DNA of 38,256 nt from Salinisphaera sp. UBA6602 (GTDB lineage Bacteria; Pseudomonadota; Gammaproteobacteria; Nevskiales; Salinisphaeraceae). Positions 27,018 through 37,998 of the stretch are shown here, in pieces (the stretch's first letter is position 1; every line of letters begins with the position of its first letter). The notes beneath the pieces were generated by a model. That model had not been told where the DNA came from, did not search any database, and worked only from the letters and a program-made list of their open reading frames with translations. The stretch covers positions 1-38,256 of the forward strand of contig DJIE01000104.1 of the NCBI GenBank assembly GCA_002433465.1, read 5' to 3'. Made by a program: the position numbers and the translations under genes.

Positions 27018-29702
27018 ATGGCAACGATCAAGATCGACGGCAAGCAGTTCGAGGTGGACCCCACCGACAATCTGCTCAAGGTCGCGCTTTCAAAGGGCTT
27101 CGACCTGCCCTATTTCTGCTGGCACCCGGAGCTGCATTCCGTGGGCGCCTGTCGCCAGTGCGCGGTCAAGCAGTACAAGAACGAAGACGACACCCAGGGT
27201 CAGATCGTCATGGCCTGCATGACGCCGGCCTCGGATGGCGGCTGCTTCTCGATCGAAGACAAGGAAGCCAGCGATTTTCGTGCCCAGGTCATCGAATGGT
27301 TGATGATCAACCACCCGCACGACTGTCCGGTGTGCGAAGAAGGCGGCGAATGCCATCTGCAGGACATGACCCTGATGACCGGGCATACGCGCCGGCGCTA
27401 TCGCGGCCCCAAGCGCACCCATCGCAATCAGGAGCTAGGCCCGTTCATCAATCACGAGATGAACCGTTGTATCGCCTGCTATCGCTGCGTGCGCTACTAC
27501 CGCGACTATGCCGACGGCGACGACCTGCGCGTGCTCGGCTCGCATTCCAACGTCTATTTCGGCCGCGAGGCCGACGGCGCCTTCAACAGCGAGTTCTCGG
27601 GCAACCTGGTCGAGGTCTGCCCCACCGGCGTGTTCACCGACAAGACGCTGGGCGCGCACTACAACCGTAAATGGGACATGCAGAATGCCCCGGGCATCTG
27701 TACCCATTGCTCGCTGGGCTGCAACACCAGCCCCGGTTCGCGCCAGGGCATATTGAAGCGTATCCAGAACCGCTATCACGGCGAAATCAACCACTATTTC
27801 CTCTGCGATCGCGGCCGCTTCGGCGCCGGCTTCGTCAACCGCGAGGACCGGCCGCGCCAGCCGCTGGTGCGCGCGGACAACGGCGTGCTCGAGCCCCAGG
27901 ACATGGACGTGATGCTCGCCTCGCTCAAGAGCGTGCTCGCCGAGGCCAAGGGCCTGGTCGGTATCGGCTCGCCGCGCGCCTCGCTGGAAGACAACTTCGC
28001 GCTGCGCCATCTGGTCGGCGCCGACAACTTCCATAACGGCATGAGCGGGCCGGAAAGCCATGCCAGCCTCGCCGCACTCGCGCTATTGCAGGAGCACGCC
28101 GGCCGCTTGCCGACGCTGCGCGATGTGGAATCCTGCGATGCGGTATTCGTGCTCGGCGAGGACGTGACCCAGTTCGCGCCGCGCCTGGCACTGTCGTTGC
28201 GCCAGGCCGTACGCAACGAACATCACGTCCTCGCCGAAGCCGCCAACATTCCGAAGTGGCATGCGCGTGCGGTACGCGACGAGGGCCAGCATTTCTACAG
28301 CCCGCTGTTCATGGCGGTGCCGGCGGCCACGCGTCTGGACGACGTGGCGACCGAACTGTTTCATCTGCGCCCCGCGCGTATCGCTGAGCTTGGCTTCGCG
28401 GTGGCCGCCATTCTCGACGACGCTGCGCCCATGCCGGCCAATATCGACGAACAGACGCGCACGCACGCCGAAACCATCGCCAACGCCCTCAAGACGGCGA
28501 AAAAACCGCTGGTGGTCGCCGGTACGAGCCTCGGCAGCGAAGCCGTGCTGACCGCAGCCGGCAACGTCATGCGCGCGCTCGAGTCGGTACACGACGACGC
28601 CGGGCTGTTCGTTACGCTTAACGAGGCGAATAGCCTCGGCATGGCGATGATGAGCGATCGCGACGTCGATCACGCCTTCGAGGCCATCACCAGCCGCCGT
28701 GCCGATACGCTCATCGTCATGCAGAACGATCTCTACGAGCGGGCCCAGCATGGCAAGGTCGATGCCGCGATCAAGGCCGCCAAGAACCTGATCGTGCTCG
28801 ATCACAGCATGACCGCGACCATCGCCAAGGCCGACTACGTGCTCCCCGCCGGCAGCTTTGCCGAGGCGGACGGCACCCTGGTCAACAACGAAGGCCGCGC
28901 CCAGCGCTTCTTCCAGGTCTTCATTCCGGAAGCGCCGTTGCAGGAAGGCTGGCGCTGGTGTGCCGATCTCAATCGTGCGATCGGCAAGCCGGTGGACTGG
29001 TACGGCATGGACGATCTCATCGACGCCATCGAAGCCGCCTGCCCGCAGTTCGCGGGTATCAAGACGGCCGCGCCCAGCACCAGTTTCCGCAAGGCCGGCA
29101 TGCGTTTTCCGCGCAGCCCGCATCGCTATTCGGGGCGTACCGCGCTCTATGCCAACGTGGACGTACGCGAGCGTCGTCCGGAAGTGGATGTGGACTCGGC
29201 GCTGGCCTATTCGATGGAGGGCTACCACGGCAGCGATCAGCCGCCGGCGCTGATGGCCTATGCCTGGGCGCCGGGCTGGGATTCCAACCAGGCCGCCATT
29301 ACCCGTTTTCAGGATGAAGTCGGTGGCCATCTCAAGGGCGGCGATCCCGGCACGCGGCTGCTCAAGGTCGATGCCAACGTACCCGACTATGCGCCGGCCG
29401 AGCCCAAGCTGGTCGAAGGCTGGCAGGCGATCCCGCGCTATCACATCTTCGGCAGCGAATCGCAGTCCGCCAAGGCCCCGGCGATTCAGCAACGCATGCC
29501 GCGTGCCTGGTTCACCCTCAACGAAGCCGGTGCCAAGGCGCTGGGCCTGGCCGCGGCGGATACGCTGCGCCTGACCATCGACGGCGAGATCCATGCCCTG
29601 CCGGTCACCATCGACCCCAGCCTGCCCGACAAGACCATCGGCGTACCGGTGGGCGCCCATGGCCTGATGGGCGTGCGTCTGCCTGCAGCGGTGTCGCCCT
29701 GA
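27018..29702 (+). CDS. nuoG: NADH-quinone oxidoreductase subunit G
   Basis: An 894-residue subunit with four iron-sulfur clusters. The N-terminal 2Fe-2S domain has Cys34, 45, 48 and 67. [14 protein letters not shown] gives the His/Cys-ligated N5, and CIACYRC with a later cysteine in EVCPTG gives N4. A further set, CTHCSLGC followed exactly 27 residues later by the cysteine of FLCDRGRF, forms the N7 site found in E. coli and only some other bacteria. The C-terminal two thirds are a molybdopterin-oxidoreductase-like domain without a cofactor in known complexes. The stop overlaps the nuoH start (TGATG). Confidence 0.97.
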   Translation: MATIKIDGKQFEVDPTDNLLKVALSKGFDLPYFCWHPELHSVGACRQCAVKQYKNEDDTQGQIVMACMTPASDGGCFSIEDKEASDFRAQVIEWLMINHPHDCPVCEEGGECHLQDMTLMTGHTRRRYRGPKRTHRNQELGPFINHEMNRCIACYRCVRYYRDYADGDDLRVLGSHSNVYFGREADGAFNSEFSGNLVEVCPTGVFTDKTLGAHYNRKWDMQNAPGICTHCSLGCNTSPGSRQGILKRIQNRYHGEINHYFLCDRGRFGAGFVNREDRPRQPLVRADNGVLEPQDMDVMLASLKSVLAEAKGLVGIGSPRASLEDNFALRHLVGADNFHNGMSGPESHASLAALALLQEHAGRLPTLRDVESCDAVFVLGEDVTQFAPRLALSLRQAVRNEHHVLAEAANIPKWHARAVRDEGQHFYSPLFMAVPAATRLDDVATELFHLRPARIAELGFAVAAILDDAAPMPANIDEQTRTHAETIANALKTAKKPLVVAGTSLGSEAVLTAAGNVMRALESVHDDAGLFVTLNEANSLGMAMMSDRDVDHAFEAITSRRADTLIVMQNDLYERAQHGKVDAAIKAAKNLIVLDHSMTATIAKADYVLPAGSFAEADGTLVNNEGRAQRFFQVFIPEAPLQEGWRWCADLNRAIGKPVDWYGMDDLIDAIEAACPQFAGIKTAAPSTSFRKAGMRFPRSPHRYSGRTALYANVDVRERRPEVDVDSALAYSMEGYHGSDQPPALMAYAWAPGWDSNQAAITRFQDEVGGHLKGGDPGTRLLKVDANVPDYAPAEPKLVEGWQAIPRYHIFGSESQSAKAPAIQQRMPRAWFTLNEAGAKALGLAAADTLRLTIDGEIHALPVTIDPSLPDKTIGVPVGAHGLMGVRLPAAVSP

Positions 29703-30679
29703 TGTTCGGCTTCAGCACAGACACACTGCTCGATTTCGCGTTCACCGCCTTCGAGACCATTGCCATCCTGCTGGCGGTGGTGATTTCCGCTGCCCTGCTG
29801 ATCTGGGTGGAACGTCGCCTGCTGGGCGTCTGGCAGGATCGCTACGGGCCGAACCGCGTTGGCCCGTTCGGCATCCTTCAGGTGGCCGCGGACATGATCA
29901 AGATCTTCTTCAAGGAAGACTGGATCCCGCCGTTCGCCGACAAGGCCGTGTTCGTCATCGCGCCGGCCATCATCATGTTCACCACGCTCATGGCGTTCGC
30001 AGTGGTGCCGTTCACCGAGACCATCGGCGTGGTCGACCTGAACATCGGCATTCTGTTCGTGCTGGCGATGAGCTCGCTGGGCGTGTATTCGGTGATTCTG
30101 GCGGGTTGGTCCTCGGACAATAAATACGCCCTGCTCGGCGGCATGCGTACCGCCGCCCAGATGATTTCCTACGAGGTCTTCATGGGCCTGAGCCTGCTGG
30201 GCGTGGTGCTGCTGGCCGGCAGCTTCGATCTGCGTACCATCGTCGAATCCCAGGCCGGTATGTGGAACGTGATCCCGCAGTTCCCGGCGTTCGTGATTTT
30301 CTTCATTGCCGGCATCGCCGAAATCCATCGTGCGCCCTTCGACCTGCCCGAAGCGGAACAGGAGCTCACCGCCGGCTATCACACCGAATATTCCGGCATG
30401 AAGTTCGGCATGTTCTTCGTGGGCGAATATCTGGGCATCGTGCTGATCTCCTGCCTGACCACGGTGCTGTTCTTCGGCGGCTGGCTGGGCCCGATCCTGC
30501 CCGGCTTCGTCTGGTTCGCGCTCAAGGCCGGTTTCTTCATCTGCTTTTTCGTGCTGCTGCGCGCGGCCACCGTGCGCCCTCGCTACGACCAGCTGATGGC
30601 CTTCGGCTGGAAGATTCTGTTGCCGATTGCGCTGGTCAACGTCGCGATCACGGGCGCTGTCGTGGTGGCCATGGCATGA
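29702..30679 (+). CDS. nuoH: NADH-quinone oxidoreductase subunit H
   Basis: A 325-residue membrane subunit with about eight helices that joins the peripheral arm to the membrane arm and forms part of the quinone channel. Signatures: [23 protein letters not shown] and the charged loop [51 protein letters not shown] is the family fingerprint. The ATG overlaps the nuoG stop. The end is followed by 46 nt before nuoI. Confidence 0.98.
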   Translation: MFGFSTDTLLDFAFTAFETIAILLAVVISAALLIWVERRLLGVWQDRYGPNRVGPFGILQVAADMIKIFFKEDWIPPFADKAVFVIAPAIIMFTTLMAFAVVPFTETIGVVDLNIGILFVLAMSSLGVYSVILAGWSSDNKYALLGGMRTAAQMISYEVFMGLSLLGVVLLAGSFDLRTIVESQAGMWNVIPQFPAFVIFFIAGIAEIHRAPFDLPEAEQELTAGYHTEYSGMKFGMFFVGEYLGIVLISCLTTVLFFGGWLGPILPGFVWFALKAGFFICFFVLLRAATVRPRYDQLMAFGWKILLPIALVNVAITGAVVVAMA

Positions 30680-30725
30680 GCACGTCGTACTCTCTACTCG
30701 ATTTCACCGGTTACGCGAGTCACCT

Positions 30726-31241
30726 ATGCTGAGTGTTCTGCGCACCATCTGGATGACCCTGATGCACACCTTTCGCAAGCGCGAGACGGTGCTGTATCCG
30801 GAAGAAAAGCCTTATCTGCCGCCGCGCTATCGCGGGCGTATCGTGCTCACGCGCGATCCGGACGGCGCCGAGCGCTGCGTGGCCTGCAATCTGTGCAGCG
30901 TGGCCTGCCCGGTCGACTGCATCAGCGTGGTCAAGGCCGAGGACGAAAGCGGGCGCTGGTATCCGGAAACCTTCCGCATCAACTTCTCGCGCTGCATCTA
31001 CTGCGGCTACTGCGAGGAGGCCTGCCCGACCTACGCGATCCAGCTCACCCCTGACTTCGAAATGGGCGAGTTCGATCGTCAGAACATGGTCTACGAAAAA
31101 TCCGATCTGACCATTTCCGGCGTCGGCAAGCGGCCCGGCTACAACTTCTATCGCGTCGCCGGCATGGCCGTGGGCGGCAAGGACAAGGGCGAGGCCGAGA
31201 ACGAGGCCGCGCCCATCGACGTCAAGACGCTGCTTCCCTGA
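30726..31241 (+). CDS. nuoI: NADH-quinone oxidoreductase subunit I
   Basis: A 171-residue ferredoxin-like subunit carrying clusters N6a and N6b. Two complete 4Fe-4S motifs are visible: [12 protein letters not shown] and [12 protein letters not shown]. The N-terminal amphipathic helix [21 protein letters not shown] anchors it to the membrane arm. The frame is open 33 codons further upstream, inside nuoH, but the ATG at 30726 gives the normal protein. Its ribosome binding site is weak (GCGAGTCACCT), and coupling to nuoH translation is not obvious. Confidence 0.97.
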   Translation: MLSVLRTIWMTLMHTFRKRETVLYPEEKPYLPPRYRGRIVLTRDPDGAERCVACNLCSVACPVDCISVVKAEDESGRWYPETFRINFSRCIYCGYCEEACPTYAIQLTPDFEMGEFDRQNMVYEKSDLTISGVGKRPGYNFYRVAGMAVGGKDKGEAENEAAPIDVKTLLP

Positions 31242-31254
31242 GGCCGGGCCGACT

Positions 31255-31812
31255 ATGGAAATCGCTTTCTATCTCGCTGCCATCGTCGCCGTCGCCGCCA
31301 CCGCGCGGGTGATCAGCTGTGCCAACGCGGTGCATGCGCTGCTCTACCTGATCGTGTCGCTGCTGTCGGTGGCGATCGTGTTCTATACCCTCGGCGCACC
31401 TTTCGCGGCCGCACTCGAGGTGATCGTCTACGCGGGCGCGATCATGGTGTTGTTCGTGTTCGTGATCATGATGCTCAACCTCAATCAGGAAACCGTGGCC
31501 CGGGAGCGCAGCTGGTTGGCGCCCCGGGTATGGATCGGGCCCGGCGTGCTGGGCGTCGTCCTGCTCGGCGTTCTGGCCGTGGCGCTTGCCAGCGGTGGCT
31601 CCATGGGCAACGTCGACAGCACGCCGCTGATGGCCGAACGCATCGGCATGACCATGTTCGGGCCCTATGTACTGATCGTGGAACTGGCCGCCTTCGTGCT
31701 GCTGGCCGCCCTGGTGGTCGCTGCCCATCTGGGCCGCGACGATCGTGACGTGGCCGAAGAAAAACGCGTCGCCGCCGCGCGCGGGCGTCGCCACCCGGGA
31801 GGCGAACAATGA
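31255..31812 (+). CDS. nuoJ: NADH-quinone oxidoreductase subunit J
   Basis: A 185-residue membrane subunit with five predicted helices in the E-channel region next to NuoK and NuoA. The stretch [49 protein letters not shown] is the family core, including the pi-bulge helix region with its Glu. The C-terminal tail is cytoplasmic and charged. It overlaps nuoK by 4 nt (ATGA). Confidence 0.97.
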   Translation: MEIAFYLAAIVAVAATARVISCANAVHALLYLIVSLLSVAIVFYTLGAPFAAALEVIVYAGAIMVLFVFVIMMLNLNQETVARERSWLAPRVWIGPGVLGVVLLGVLAVALASGGSMGNVDSTPLMAERIGMTMFGPYVLIVELAAFVLLAALVVAAHLGRDDRDVAEEKRVAAARGRRHPGGEQ

Positions 31813-32117
31813 ACGGCATCCCCATGGAACACGGCCTGATTCTGGCCGCCCTGCTGTTCACCCTCGGCCTGGTCGGGCTGGTGGTACGGCGCAATACGCT
31901 GTTCATCCTCATGTGCCTTGAGATCATGCTCAATTCCGCAGGCCTGGCCTTCATCGTGGCCGGCGCGGCCCATGGCGCGCCCGATGGCCAGGTGATGTTC
32001 ATCCTCGTGATCACCCTCGCTGCCGCCGAGGCCAGCATCGGGCTCGGCCTGCTGCTGCAGCTGCATCGCCGTTTCAAGACCATCGACATCGACGCCGCCA
32101 GCGAGATGCACGGATGA
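31809..32117 (+). CDS. nuoK: NADH-quinone oxidoreductase subunit K
   Basis: A 102-residue, three-helix membrane subunit related to MrpC antiporter proteins. Conserved acidic residues used in proton translocation are present: Glu in [14 protein letters not shown] and Glu in [19 protein letters not shown]. The ATG at 31809 overlaps the nuoJ stop; a second ATG five codons later would give a 97-residue form, also possible. Its stop overlaps the nuoL start. Confidence 0.97.
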   Translation: MNGIPMEHGLILAALLFTLGLVGLVVRRNTLFILMCLEIMLNSAGLAFIVAGAAHGAPDGQVMFILVITLAAAEASIGLGLLLQLHRRFKTIDIDAASEMHG

Positions 32118-33964
32118 ATTTGCTAGCCCTGACCATCGTCTTTCCGCTCGCCGGCAGCCTCGCGCTGTCGTTCTTTCCGCGCATGGCCGATCGCGCCGCG
32201 GCGACCATCGGTGCCGGGTCGGTGGGCCTGTCCGCGCTGGTATCGGCGTGGCTGATCTATACCTTCGTCACCGGCGACGGCGCGCCCTATACGCAAACCC
32301 TGTGGACCTGGGTTTCGGTGGGCGACTTCACGCCGGCGTTCGCGCTTTATTTCGACGGGCTGGCCGCGACCATGCTTGGCGTGATTACCGGCGTGGGTTT
32401 TCTCATCCACCTGTTCGCCGGCTGGTACATGAAGCACGACCTCGACGGCGGGCCGGGCATGGGGCGTTTTTTCGCCTACATGAACCTGTTCATCGTCGCC
32501 ATGCTGCTGCTCGTGCTCGGCGACAACCTGTTCCTGCTGTTCCTCGGCTGGGAAGGCGTGGGCCTGTGCAGCTATCTGCTGATCGGCTACTACTACAAGG
32601 ATGAGGCCAACGCCTGGGCGGCCTTCAAGGCCTTTCTGATCACGCGTATCGGCGACGTGTTCCTGGCCATCGGCCTTTTCCTGCTGTTCACCACCTTCGG
32701 CACACTCGATATACAGACCCTTCTGGAACAGGCACCCCAGGCCTGGGCCGAGGGCGACCCGATGGCCAGCCTCGCCGCGCTGCTGCTGCTGGGCGGCGCC
32801 GTGGGCAAGTCCGCCCAGCTGCCGCTACAGACCTGGCTGCCCGACGCCATGGCCGGCCCGACGCCGGTTTCGGCGCTGATCCACGCGGCCACCATGGTCA
32901 CCGCAGGCGTGTATCTGATCGCACGCATGCATGTGATATTCGAGCTTGCCCCGGCCGTGCTGGCCCTGGTGGGCGTCGTCGGCGCGGTCACGCTGCTGCT
33001 GGCCGGCTTCGCAGCGCTGTGCCAGACCGATATCAAGCGCGTGCTCGCCTATTCCACCATGAGTCAGATCGGCTACATGTTCCTGGCACTCGGCGTGGGC
33101 GCGTGGGATGCGGCCATCTTCCATCTGATGATCCATGCCTTCTTCAAGGCCCTGCTGTTCCTGGCCTCGGGCTCGGTGATCATCGCCTGCCACCACGAGC
33201 AGAACATCTTCAAGATGGGCGGGCTGCGCAAGAGCCTGCCGCTGGATTACGCGGTATTCATCATCGGCGGCGCGGCGCTGGCCGCCCTGCCCCTGGTCAC
33301 GGCCGGCTTCTATTCCAAGGACGAAATCCTGTGGCTGTCGTTTGCCAACGGCCACCACGTGCTCTGGTTCGCCGGCCTGGTCGGCGCGTTTTTGACCGCG
33401 CTCTACACCTTCCGCATGATTTTCATCGCCTTCCATGGCGAAGCCCAGATCAAGGCCCATGCGGGCCGCGGCATTGCCCATCATCTGCCGCTGATCGTGC
33501 TGGCCGTGCTGTCCACCTTCCTGGGCGCCTGGATCCACCCGCCGCTGGCCGACGTGCTGCCGGTCCATGAAGGCGGCGATCACGGCACCACGAAACTGAT
33601 CGTGGAAGTGCTGTCCGCTGCCGTGGCCATCGTCGGCCTCGGCGTGGCCGCTGCGCTGTACCTGGGTAGCCGACAGACCGCCGAGAAACTGGCATCCAAT
33701 CCGCTTGGCCGTGGCCTGTGGCAGCTCTGGCACAACGCCTGGGGCTTCGACACGCTCTACGACCGCGTCTTCGTGCGCCCCTATCTGCTGCTGACCCGCC
33801 TGCATCGTCGCGACTGGATCAACTCGACCGTCAACGTCGCGCCGCAGATCGCGCTCATGCTCAACAGCGCGCTGGTCACCACCCAGAGCGGGCGCCTGCG
33901 CTGGTATGCGCTGTCGTTGTTTGCCGGTGCCGCGGTGCTGCTCGTCGCGCTGCTGTTCGGGTAA
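32114..33964 (+). CDS. nuoL: NADH-quinone oxidoreductase subunit L
   Basis: A 616-residue antiporter-like subunit at the far end of the membrane arm. About 15 helices are followed by the long lateral helix that runs along NuoM and NuoN. Key segments: [21 protein letters not shown] with the Glu of the antiporter family, [45 protein letters not shown] with the conserved Lys, and the broken-helix Lys/His region [15 protein letters not shown]. The C-terminal domain [26 protein letters not shown] is typical. A 70-nt gap follows before nuoM. Confidence 0.98.
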   Translation: MNLLALTIVFPLAGSLALSFFPRMADRAAATIGAGSVGLSALVSAWLIYTFVTGDGAPYTQTLWTWVSVGDFTPAFALYFDGLAATMLGVITGVGFLIHLFAGWYMKHDLDGGPGMGRFFAYMNLFIVAMLLLVLGDNLFLLFLGWEGVGLCSYLLIGYYYKDEANAWAAFKAFLITRIGDVFLAIGLFLLFTTFGTLDIQTLLEQAPQAWAEGDPMASLAALLLLGGAVGKSAQLPLQTWLPDAMAGPTPVSALIHAATMVTAGVYLIARMHVIFELAPAVLALVGVVGAVTLLLAGFAALCQTDIKRVLAYSTMSQIGYMFLALGVGAWDAAIFHLMIHAFFKALLFLASGSVIIACHHEQNIFKMGGLRKSLPLDYAVFIIGGAALAALPLVTAGFYSKDEILWLSFANGHHVLWFAGLVGAFLTALYTFRMIFIAFHGEAQIKAHAGRGIAHHLPLIVLAVLSTFLGAWIHPPLADVLPVHEGGDHGTTKLIVEVLSAAVAIVGLGVAAALYLGSRQTAEKLASNPLGRGLWQLWHNAWGFDTLYDRVFVRPYLLLTRLHRRDWINSTVNVAPQIALMLNSALVTTQSGRLRWYALSLFAGAAVLLVALLFG

Positions 33965-34034
33965 TGCGCATGAATACATACGATAACGGCGTGACGACGG
34001 CGCGCTCATTCACAGGTCCCAAGGAACGTTCTCA

Positions 34035-35564
34035 ATGATCCTGTGCTGGCTTCTATTCGTCCCCTTCATCGGCGGCCTGCTTTGCTGGCAGCTGGAAAGC
34101 CGCCATGCCCCCGCGCAGGCGCCGCGCTGGATCGCGCTGCTGACCATGCTGCTCGTGGTCGGCCTGGCGCTCTGGCTGTGGCTGACGGGCGACTATTCGC
34201 TGGCCGGCGGGGCGGTGGGCGACGCGCCGAACTGGGCCCACCAGATCCGCCTGCCCTGGATCGATCGCTTCGGGATTTCCTTTCACCTGGCGCTCGACGG
34301 CCTGTCGCTGATCATGATCATGCTGACCGGCTTTCTCGGCGTGCTCGCCGTGGTGTGTTCCTGGCGTGAAATCACCAACCGGATCGGCTTCTTCCATCTG
34401 AACCTGCTCTGGATTATCGGCGGCGTGGTCGGCGTATTTCTGGCCGTGGATCTTTTCCTGTTCTTCTTTTTCTGGGAAATGATGCTGGTGCCGATGTATT
34501 TCCTGATCGCGCTGTGGGGACATAGCGGCTCGAAAGGCAATACCCGCATCGGCGCTGCGATCAAGTTCTTCATCTATACCCAGGCCAGCGGCCTGCTCAT
34601 GCTGGTGTCGATTCTGGGTCTGGTCTTCGCCCACTACAGCCAGACCGGCACCTTCACCTTCGACTACATGGTGCTGCGTGAAACCCCGCTGACCGGCACC
34701 ATCGCCTACGTGCTGATGCTGGGCTTCTTTATCGCCTTTGCGGTCAAGCTGCCGGTGGTCCCGCTGCACGGCTGGCTACCGGACGCGCATGCCCAGGCGC
34801 CGACCGCCGGCTCGGTCGATCTGGCCGGCATCCTGCTCAAGACCGCGGCCTACGGCATGCTGCGTTTCGCGATTCCGTTGTTCCCCGAGGCCTCGGCCCA
34901 GTTCGCGCCTGTTGCCATGGCGCTGGGTTTGATCGGCATCTACTACGGCGCCCTGCTGGCCTTCTCGCAGACCGACGTCAAGCGCCTGATCGCCTGCTCC
35001 AGTATTTCGCATATGGGCTTCGTGCTGATCGGCATCTATTCCGGCACGCTGCTCGCACTGCAGGGCGTGATCGTGCAGATGGTGGCCCATGCCTTCTCGG
35101 CGGCGGGTCTGTTCATCATCTCCGGCCAGATCTACGAGCGCATCCATACCCGTGACATGCGCCAGATGGGCGGCCTGTTCGGGCGTATGGGCGCGCTGCC
35201 GGGCTTTGCGCTGGTGTTCGTGATGGCCTCGCTGGGCATGCCCGGCACCGGCAACTTCATCGGCGAGTTCCTGATCCTGTTCGGCGCCTTCGATACGGTG
35301 CCCTGGGTCGTGGTCGCGGCCAGTGGCGGCCTCGTGCTGGCAGCCATCTATTCCCTGGTGCTCATGCACCGCGTTTATTGGGGCACGCCCAAGTCGGAGG
35401 CCTCGCTCGGCGGGCTCGACCCGCGCGAATACAGCATGATGCTGCTACTGCTCGTGCTCACGCTCTGGCTTGGCCTGTTCCCGAATACCGTGCTCGATAT
35501 CTCGCATACGGCGATGACCGAAGTCACCGACTGGTTCGCCGTTGCTCCGTTGCCGTCCCGTTAA
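34035..35564 (+). CDS. nuoM: NADH-quinone oxidoreductase subunit M
   Basis: A 509-residue antiporter-like proton-pumping subunit with about 14 helices. FFFFWEMMLVPMYFLIALWG holds the conserved Glu, and AFAVKLPVVPLHGWLPDAHAQAPTAGSVDLAGILLKTAAYGMLRF the conserved Lys pair; LIACSSISHMGFVLIGIYSG marks the second half-channel. A good ribosome binding site AAGGAAC lies 8 nt before the ATG, fitting the larger gap after nuoL. Confidence 0.98.
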   Translation: MILCWLLFVPFIGGLLCWQLESRHAPAQAPRWIALLTMLLVVGLALWLWLTGDYSLAGGAVGDAPNWAHQIRLPWIDRFGISFHLALDGLSLIMIMLTGFLGVLAVVCSWREITNRIGFFHLNLLWIIGGVVGVFLAVDLFLFFFFWEMMLVPMYFLIALWGHSGSKGNTRIGAAIKFFIYTQASGLLMLVSILGLVFAHYSQTGTFTFDYMVLRETPLTGTIAYVLMLGFFIAFAVKLPVVPLHGWLPDAHAQAPTAGSVDLAGILLKTAAYGMLRFAIPLFPEASAQFAPVAMALGLIGIYYGALLAFSQTDVKRLIACSSISHMGFVLIGIYSGTLLALQGVIVQMVAHAFSAAGLFIISGQIYERIHTRDMRQMGGLFGRMGALPGFALVFVMASLGMPGTGNFIGEFLILFGAFDTVPWVVVAASGGLVLAAIYSLVLMHRVYWGTPKSEASLGGLDPREYSMMLLLLVLTLWLGLFPNTVLDISHTAMTEVTDWFAVAPLPSR

Positions 35565-35576
35565 GCGAAAGGCGTC

Positions 35577-37028
35577 ATGACCGACTTTTCCACTCAGATG
35601 CTCGCCCTCGCGCCGTTGCTCATCCTGTGCGCGACCGTTGTCGGCGTGATGCTGTCGATCGCGGTACACCGCCACCACTTCACGGCGGCCACAATGACCG
35701 TGGTCGGCCTGAACGCGGCCCTGCTGTCGCTGCTGGGCGTGCTCCAGATCACGCCGATCCAGGTCACGCCGCTGTTCATCATCGATGATTATTCGCTGCT
35801 GTTCGGCGCCATCGTGCTGGTGGCATCGCTGGCCTGTACCACGCTGGCCCATGCCTATCTGGATACCCTGCCGGACCGGCGCGAAGAGTTTTATATCCTG
35901 CTGCTGTGCTCGGCCGGCGGCGCGCTCGCGCTGATCGCCAGCCGGCACTTCGCGTCGCTGTTCATCGGCCTCGAGCTGCTGTCGGTGCCGCTGTACGGCA
36001 TGGTCGCCTATGCTTATCGCGACCGTATTTCGCTGGAAGCCGGCCTGAAGTACATGGTGCTCTCGGGCGCGGCTTCGGCCTTCCTGCTGTTCGGTATGGC
36101 GCTGCTGTACGCGGCATCGGGCAGCCTCGAATATGCCGGCCTGGTGGATACCCTGGCCGGCAACAGCGGCTCGCCCTGGCTGCTGGCCGGCGTGGGCATG
36201 ATGGTCGTCGCACTGGCCTTCAAGCTGTCGCTGGTGCCGTTCCATGTCTGGACGCCGGACGTCTACGAAGGCGCACCGGGGCCGGTCTCGGCCTTTCTGG
36301 CCACGGTGAGCAAGGTCGCGGTCTTCGCGCTGCTGCTGCGATTCTTCACGCTCGCACCGCCGGCCGCCAACGGCTGGCTGCTCACGCTGATGGGCGTAAT
36401 CGCCATGGCGTCCATGCTGGTCGGCAACCTGCTCGCGCTGCGCCAGCGCAACGTCAAGCGGCTGCTGGGTTATTCCTCGATTGCGCATCTGGGCTATCTG
36501 ATGACCGCGATCGTGGCCGGCGGCACCTTCAGCATCGAAACCGTGGGCATCTATCTGGCCACCTATGTCGCCACCACGCTCGGCGCATTCGGCGTGGTCA
36601 CGCTCGTATCCAGCCCCTACTCCGGCACCGACGCGGGGGCGCTGCACCACTATCGCGGGCTGTTCTGGCGCCGGCCGTACCTGGCGACTGTGTTCACCGT
36701 CATGATGCTGTCGCTGGCCGGCATCCCGATGACCGCAGGCTTTCTCGGCAAGTTCTACGTGATTGCCATCGCCGTGCAATCCGGCCTGTGGTGGCTGGTC
36801 GGCGGCATCGTGCTCGGCAGCGCCATCGGCCTGTACTACTACCTGCGCATGATGGTCATCCTGTTCCTGGACGAGCCCGGCGAAAGCCGTCGCGACGCGG
36901 TTTCCGGCTGGGGGCAGCAGTCCGGCGGCATCATGGTGCTGTTGCTGGCGGCCGCGGTGATCTTCTTCGGCATCTATCCGCAGCCGCTGATCTCGCTGGT
37001 CAGCGCTACGGGCATGGCCGGCGGCTGA
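35577..37028 (+). CDS. nuoN: NADH-quinone oxidoreductase subunit N
   Basis: A 483-residue antiporter-like subunit, the third of the proton pumps. FIGLELLSVPLYGMVAYAYRDRISLEAGLKYMVLSGAASAFLLFGMALLY is the family core with the conserved Glu, and ALAFKLSLVPFHVWTPDVYEGAPGPVSAFLATVSKVAVF carries the Lys. The last codons overlap the next gene (TGATG), which is a lipoprotein and not a known complex I subunit. Confidence 0.98.
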   Translation: MTDFSTQMLALAPLLILCATVVGVMLSIAVHRHHFTAATMTVVGLNAALLSLLGVLQITPIQVTPLFIIDDYSLLFGAIVLVASLACTTLAHAYLDTLPDRREEFYILLLCSAGGALALIASRHFASLFIGLELLSVPLYGMVAYAYRDRISLEAGLKYMVLSGAASAFLLFGMALLYAASGSLEYAGLVDTLAGNSGSPWLLAGVGMMVVALAFKLSLVPFHVWTPDVYEGAPGPVSAFLATVSKVAVFALLLRFFTLAPPAANGWLLTLMGVIAMASMLVGNLLALRQRNVKRLLGYSSIAHLGYLMTAIVAGGTFSIETVGIYLATYVATTLGAFGVVTLVSSPYSGTDAGALHHYRGLFWRRPYLATVFTVMMLSLAGIPMTAGFLGKFYVIAIAVQSGLWWLVGGIVLGSAIGLYYYLRMMVILFLDEPGESRRDAVSGWGQQSGGIMVLLLAAAVIFFGIYPQPLISLVSATGMAGG

Positions 37029-37468
37029 TGCAGACGGGCCGGTATCGCGCCGCTGTTTCGAGCGTATGGCTCGCGGGCCTGATACTGATCATCGCCGGCT
37101 GCGCAACCCACGCCCCCGCGCCGCAGGAGGATGCCCGCGCCGACCGAGCTGCCCGCCAGTGGCTCGCGCTCGTCGATCGCGGCACTTATGAGCGCAGCTG
37201 GCAGCAGGCATCGGCAATGTTTCGAAACGGCATCGATCAAGGCGCGTGGATCGAGGCGGTTGGAAACGCGCGGGCCGACACCGCTGCGCCAAGCAAGCGC
37301 GAACTCGTATCCATCGCCTACACGCGAAAACTCCCCGGCGTGCCCGACAATGACTATGTCGTACTCGTCTATGCCAGCCGTTTCGATGACCGCCCTCCGA
37401 TTCAGGAAACCGTCACCCTGGTACGAGAAGACGGCGAGCTGAAAACCGCAGGTTATTTTCTGCGCTAG
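37028..37468 (+). CDS. DUF4019 lipoprotein coupled to the nuo operon
   Basis: A 146-residue predicted lipoprotein. The N-terminus MQTGRYRAAVSSVWLAGLILIIAGC ends in a lipobox (IAGC, lipidated Cys25). The mature part matches DUF4019: ARQWLALVDRGTYERSWQQASAMFR, then W in GAWIEAVGNAR, LPGVPDNDYVVLVYASRF and a final ETVTLVREDGELKTAGYFLR. The family's function is unknown; it has an NTF2-like feel in its W/Y pattern, but that is a guess. Its ATG overlaps the stop of nuoN by one base, so it is translated as a part of the nuo message. Aspartate does not occupy position +2 after the cysteine (the residue is Ala), which favours outer-membrane sorting. Confidence 0.82.
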   Translation: MQTGRYRAAVSSVWLAGLILIIAGCATHAPAPQEDARADRAARQWLALVDRGTYERSWQQASAMFRNGIDQGAWIEAVGNARADTAAPSKRELVSIAYTRKLPGVPDNDYVVLVYASRFDDRPPIQETVTLVREDGELKTAGYFLR

Positions 37469-37480
37469 CGCTTGGCCGGC

Positions 37481-37996
37481 TCAACGCAGCCGCGCGGCGG
37501 GCCAGACATAGCGCCGTTCAGCCAAGCGCGTGCCGTCGAGGGTGAGCGTCTTGTGCTGGCCATCGGCGACGAAACCCTGCGCCTGATAAAACCGCTGTGC
37601 CGCGTGATTGCCCTGCAACACCCAGAGAGTGACCGCGGCGCCGTTCCGGGCGGCTACGCCCCGGCGAACGGCCTGCCAGAGCCGGCGACCGATGCCCCGC
37701 CGGCACGAACGCGGCGCGACATAGATGGCATACAGCTCCATCGTCGCAGCATCCGTATCGTCATCCCGGCTGGGGCCATAGCTGGCCAGCCCCACGAGTG
37801 TCTGCTCGTGTCGGGCCACCAACACCTCGATCGCGGGATCGGCGAGCGCCCGGGTCCACTGCGCTTTCCTGGCATCCACGCTGAGCTCGTCCAGATAGGC
37901 CTGCGGCAACAGACCACGATAGGCGTCGCGCCATGCCGCGACGTGCAGCGCCGGGATCAGATCGACATCGTCGTCGCAGGCCGGCCCGACGTTCAT
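37481..37996 (-). CDS. GNAT-family N-acetyltransferase
   Basis: A 171-residue acetyltransferase. The acetyl-CoA binding loop is RSCRRGIGRRL (the R/Q-x2-G-x-G/A pattern), preceded by the strand MELYAIYVAP and followed by LWVLQGNHAAQRFYQAQGF, the classic end of the fold. The N-terminal DLIPALHVAAWRDAYRGLLPQAYLDEL is frequent in GNAT proteins of the RimI-like type that act on small amines or protein N-termini. The substrate is not predictable. It converges with the nuo operon, leaving 12 nt between the stop codons, and lies 2 nt downstream of an FAD-linked oxidase gene on the same strand, so the two are probably co-transcribed. Confidence 0.88.
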   Translation of the reverse strand: MNVGPACDDDVDLIPALHVAAWRDAYRGLLPQAYLDELSVDARKAQWTRALADPAIEVLVARHEQTLVGLASYGPSRDDDTDAATMELYAIYVAPRSCRRGIGRRLWQAVRRGVAARNGAAVTLWVLQGNHAAQRFYQAQGFVADGQHKTLTLDGTRLAERRYVWPAARLR

Positions 37997-37998
37997 GC

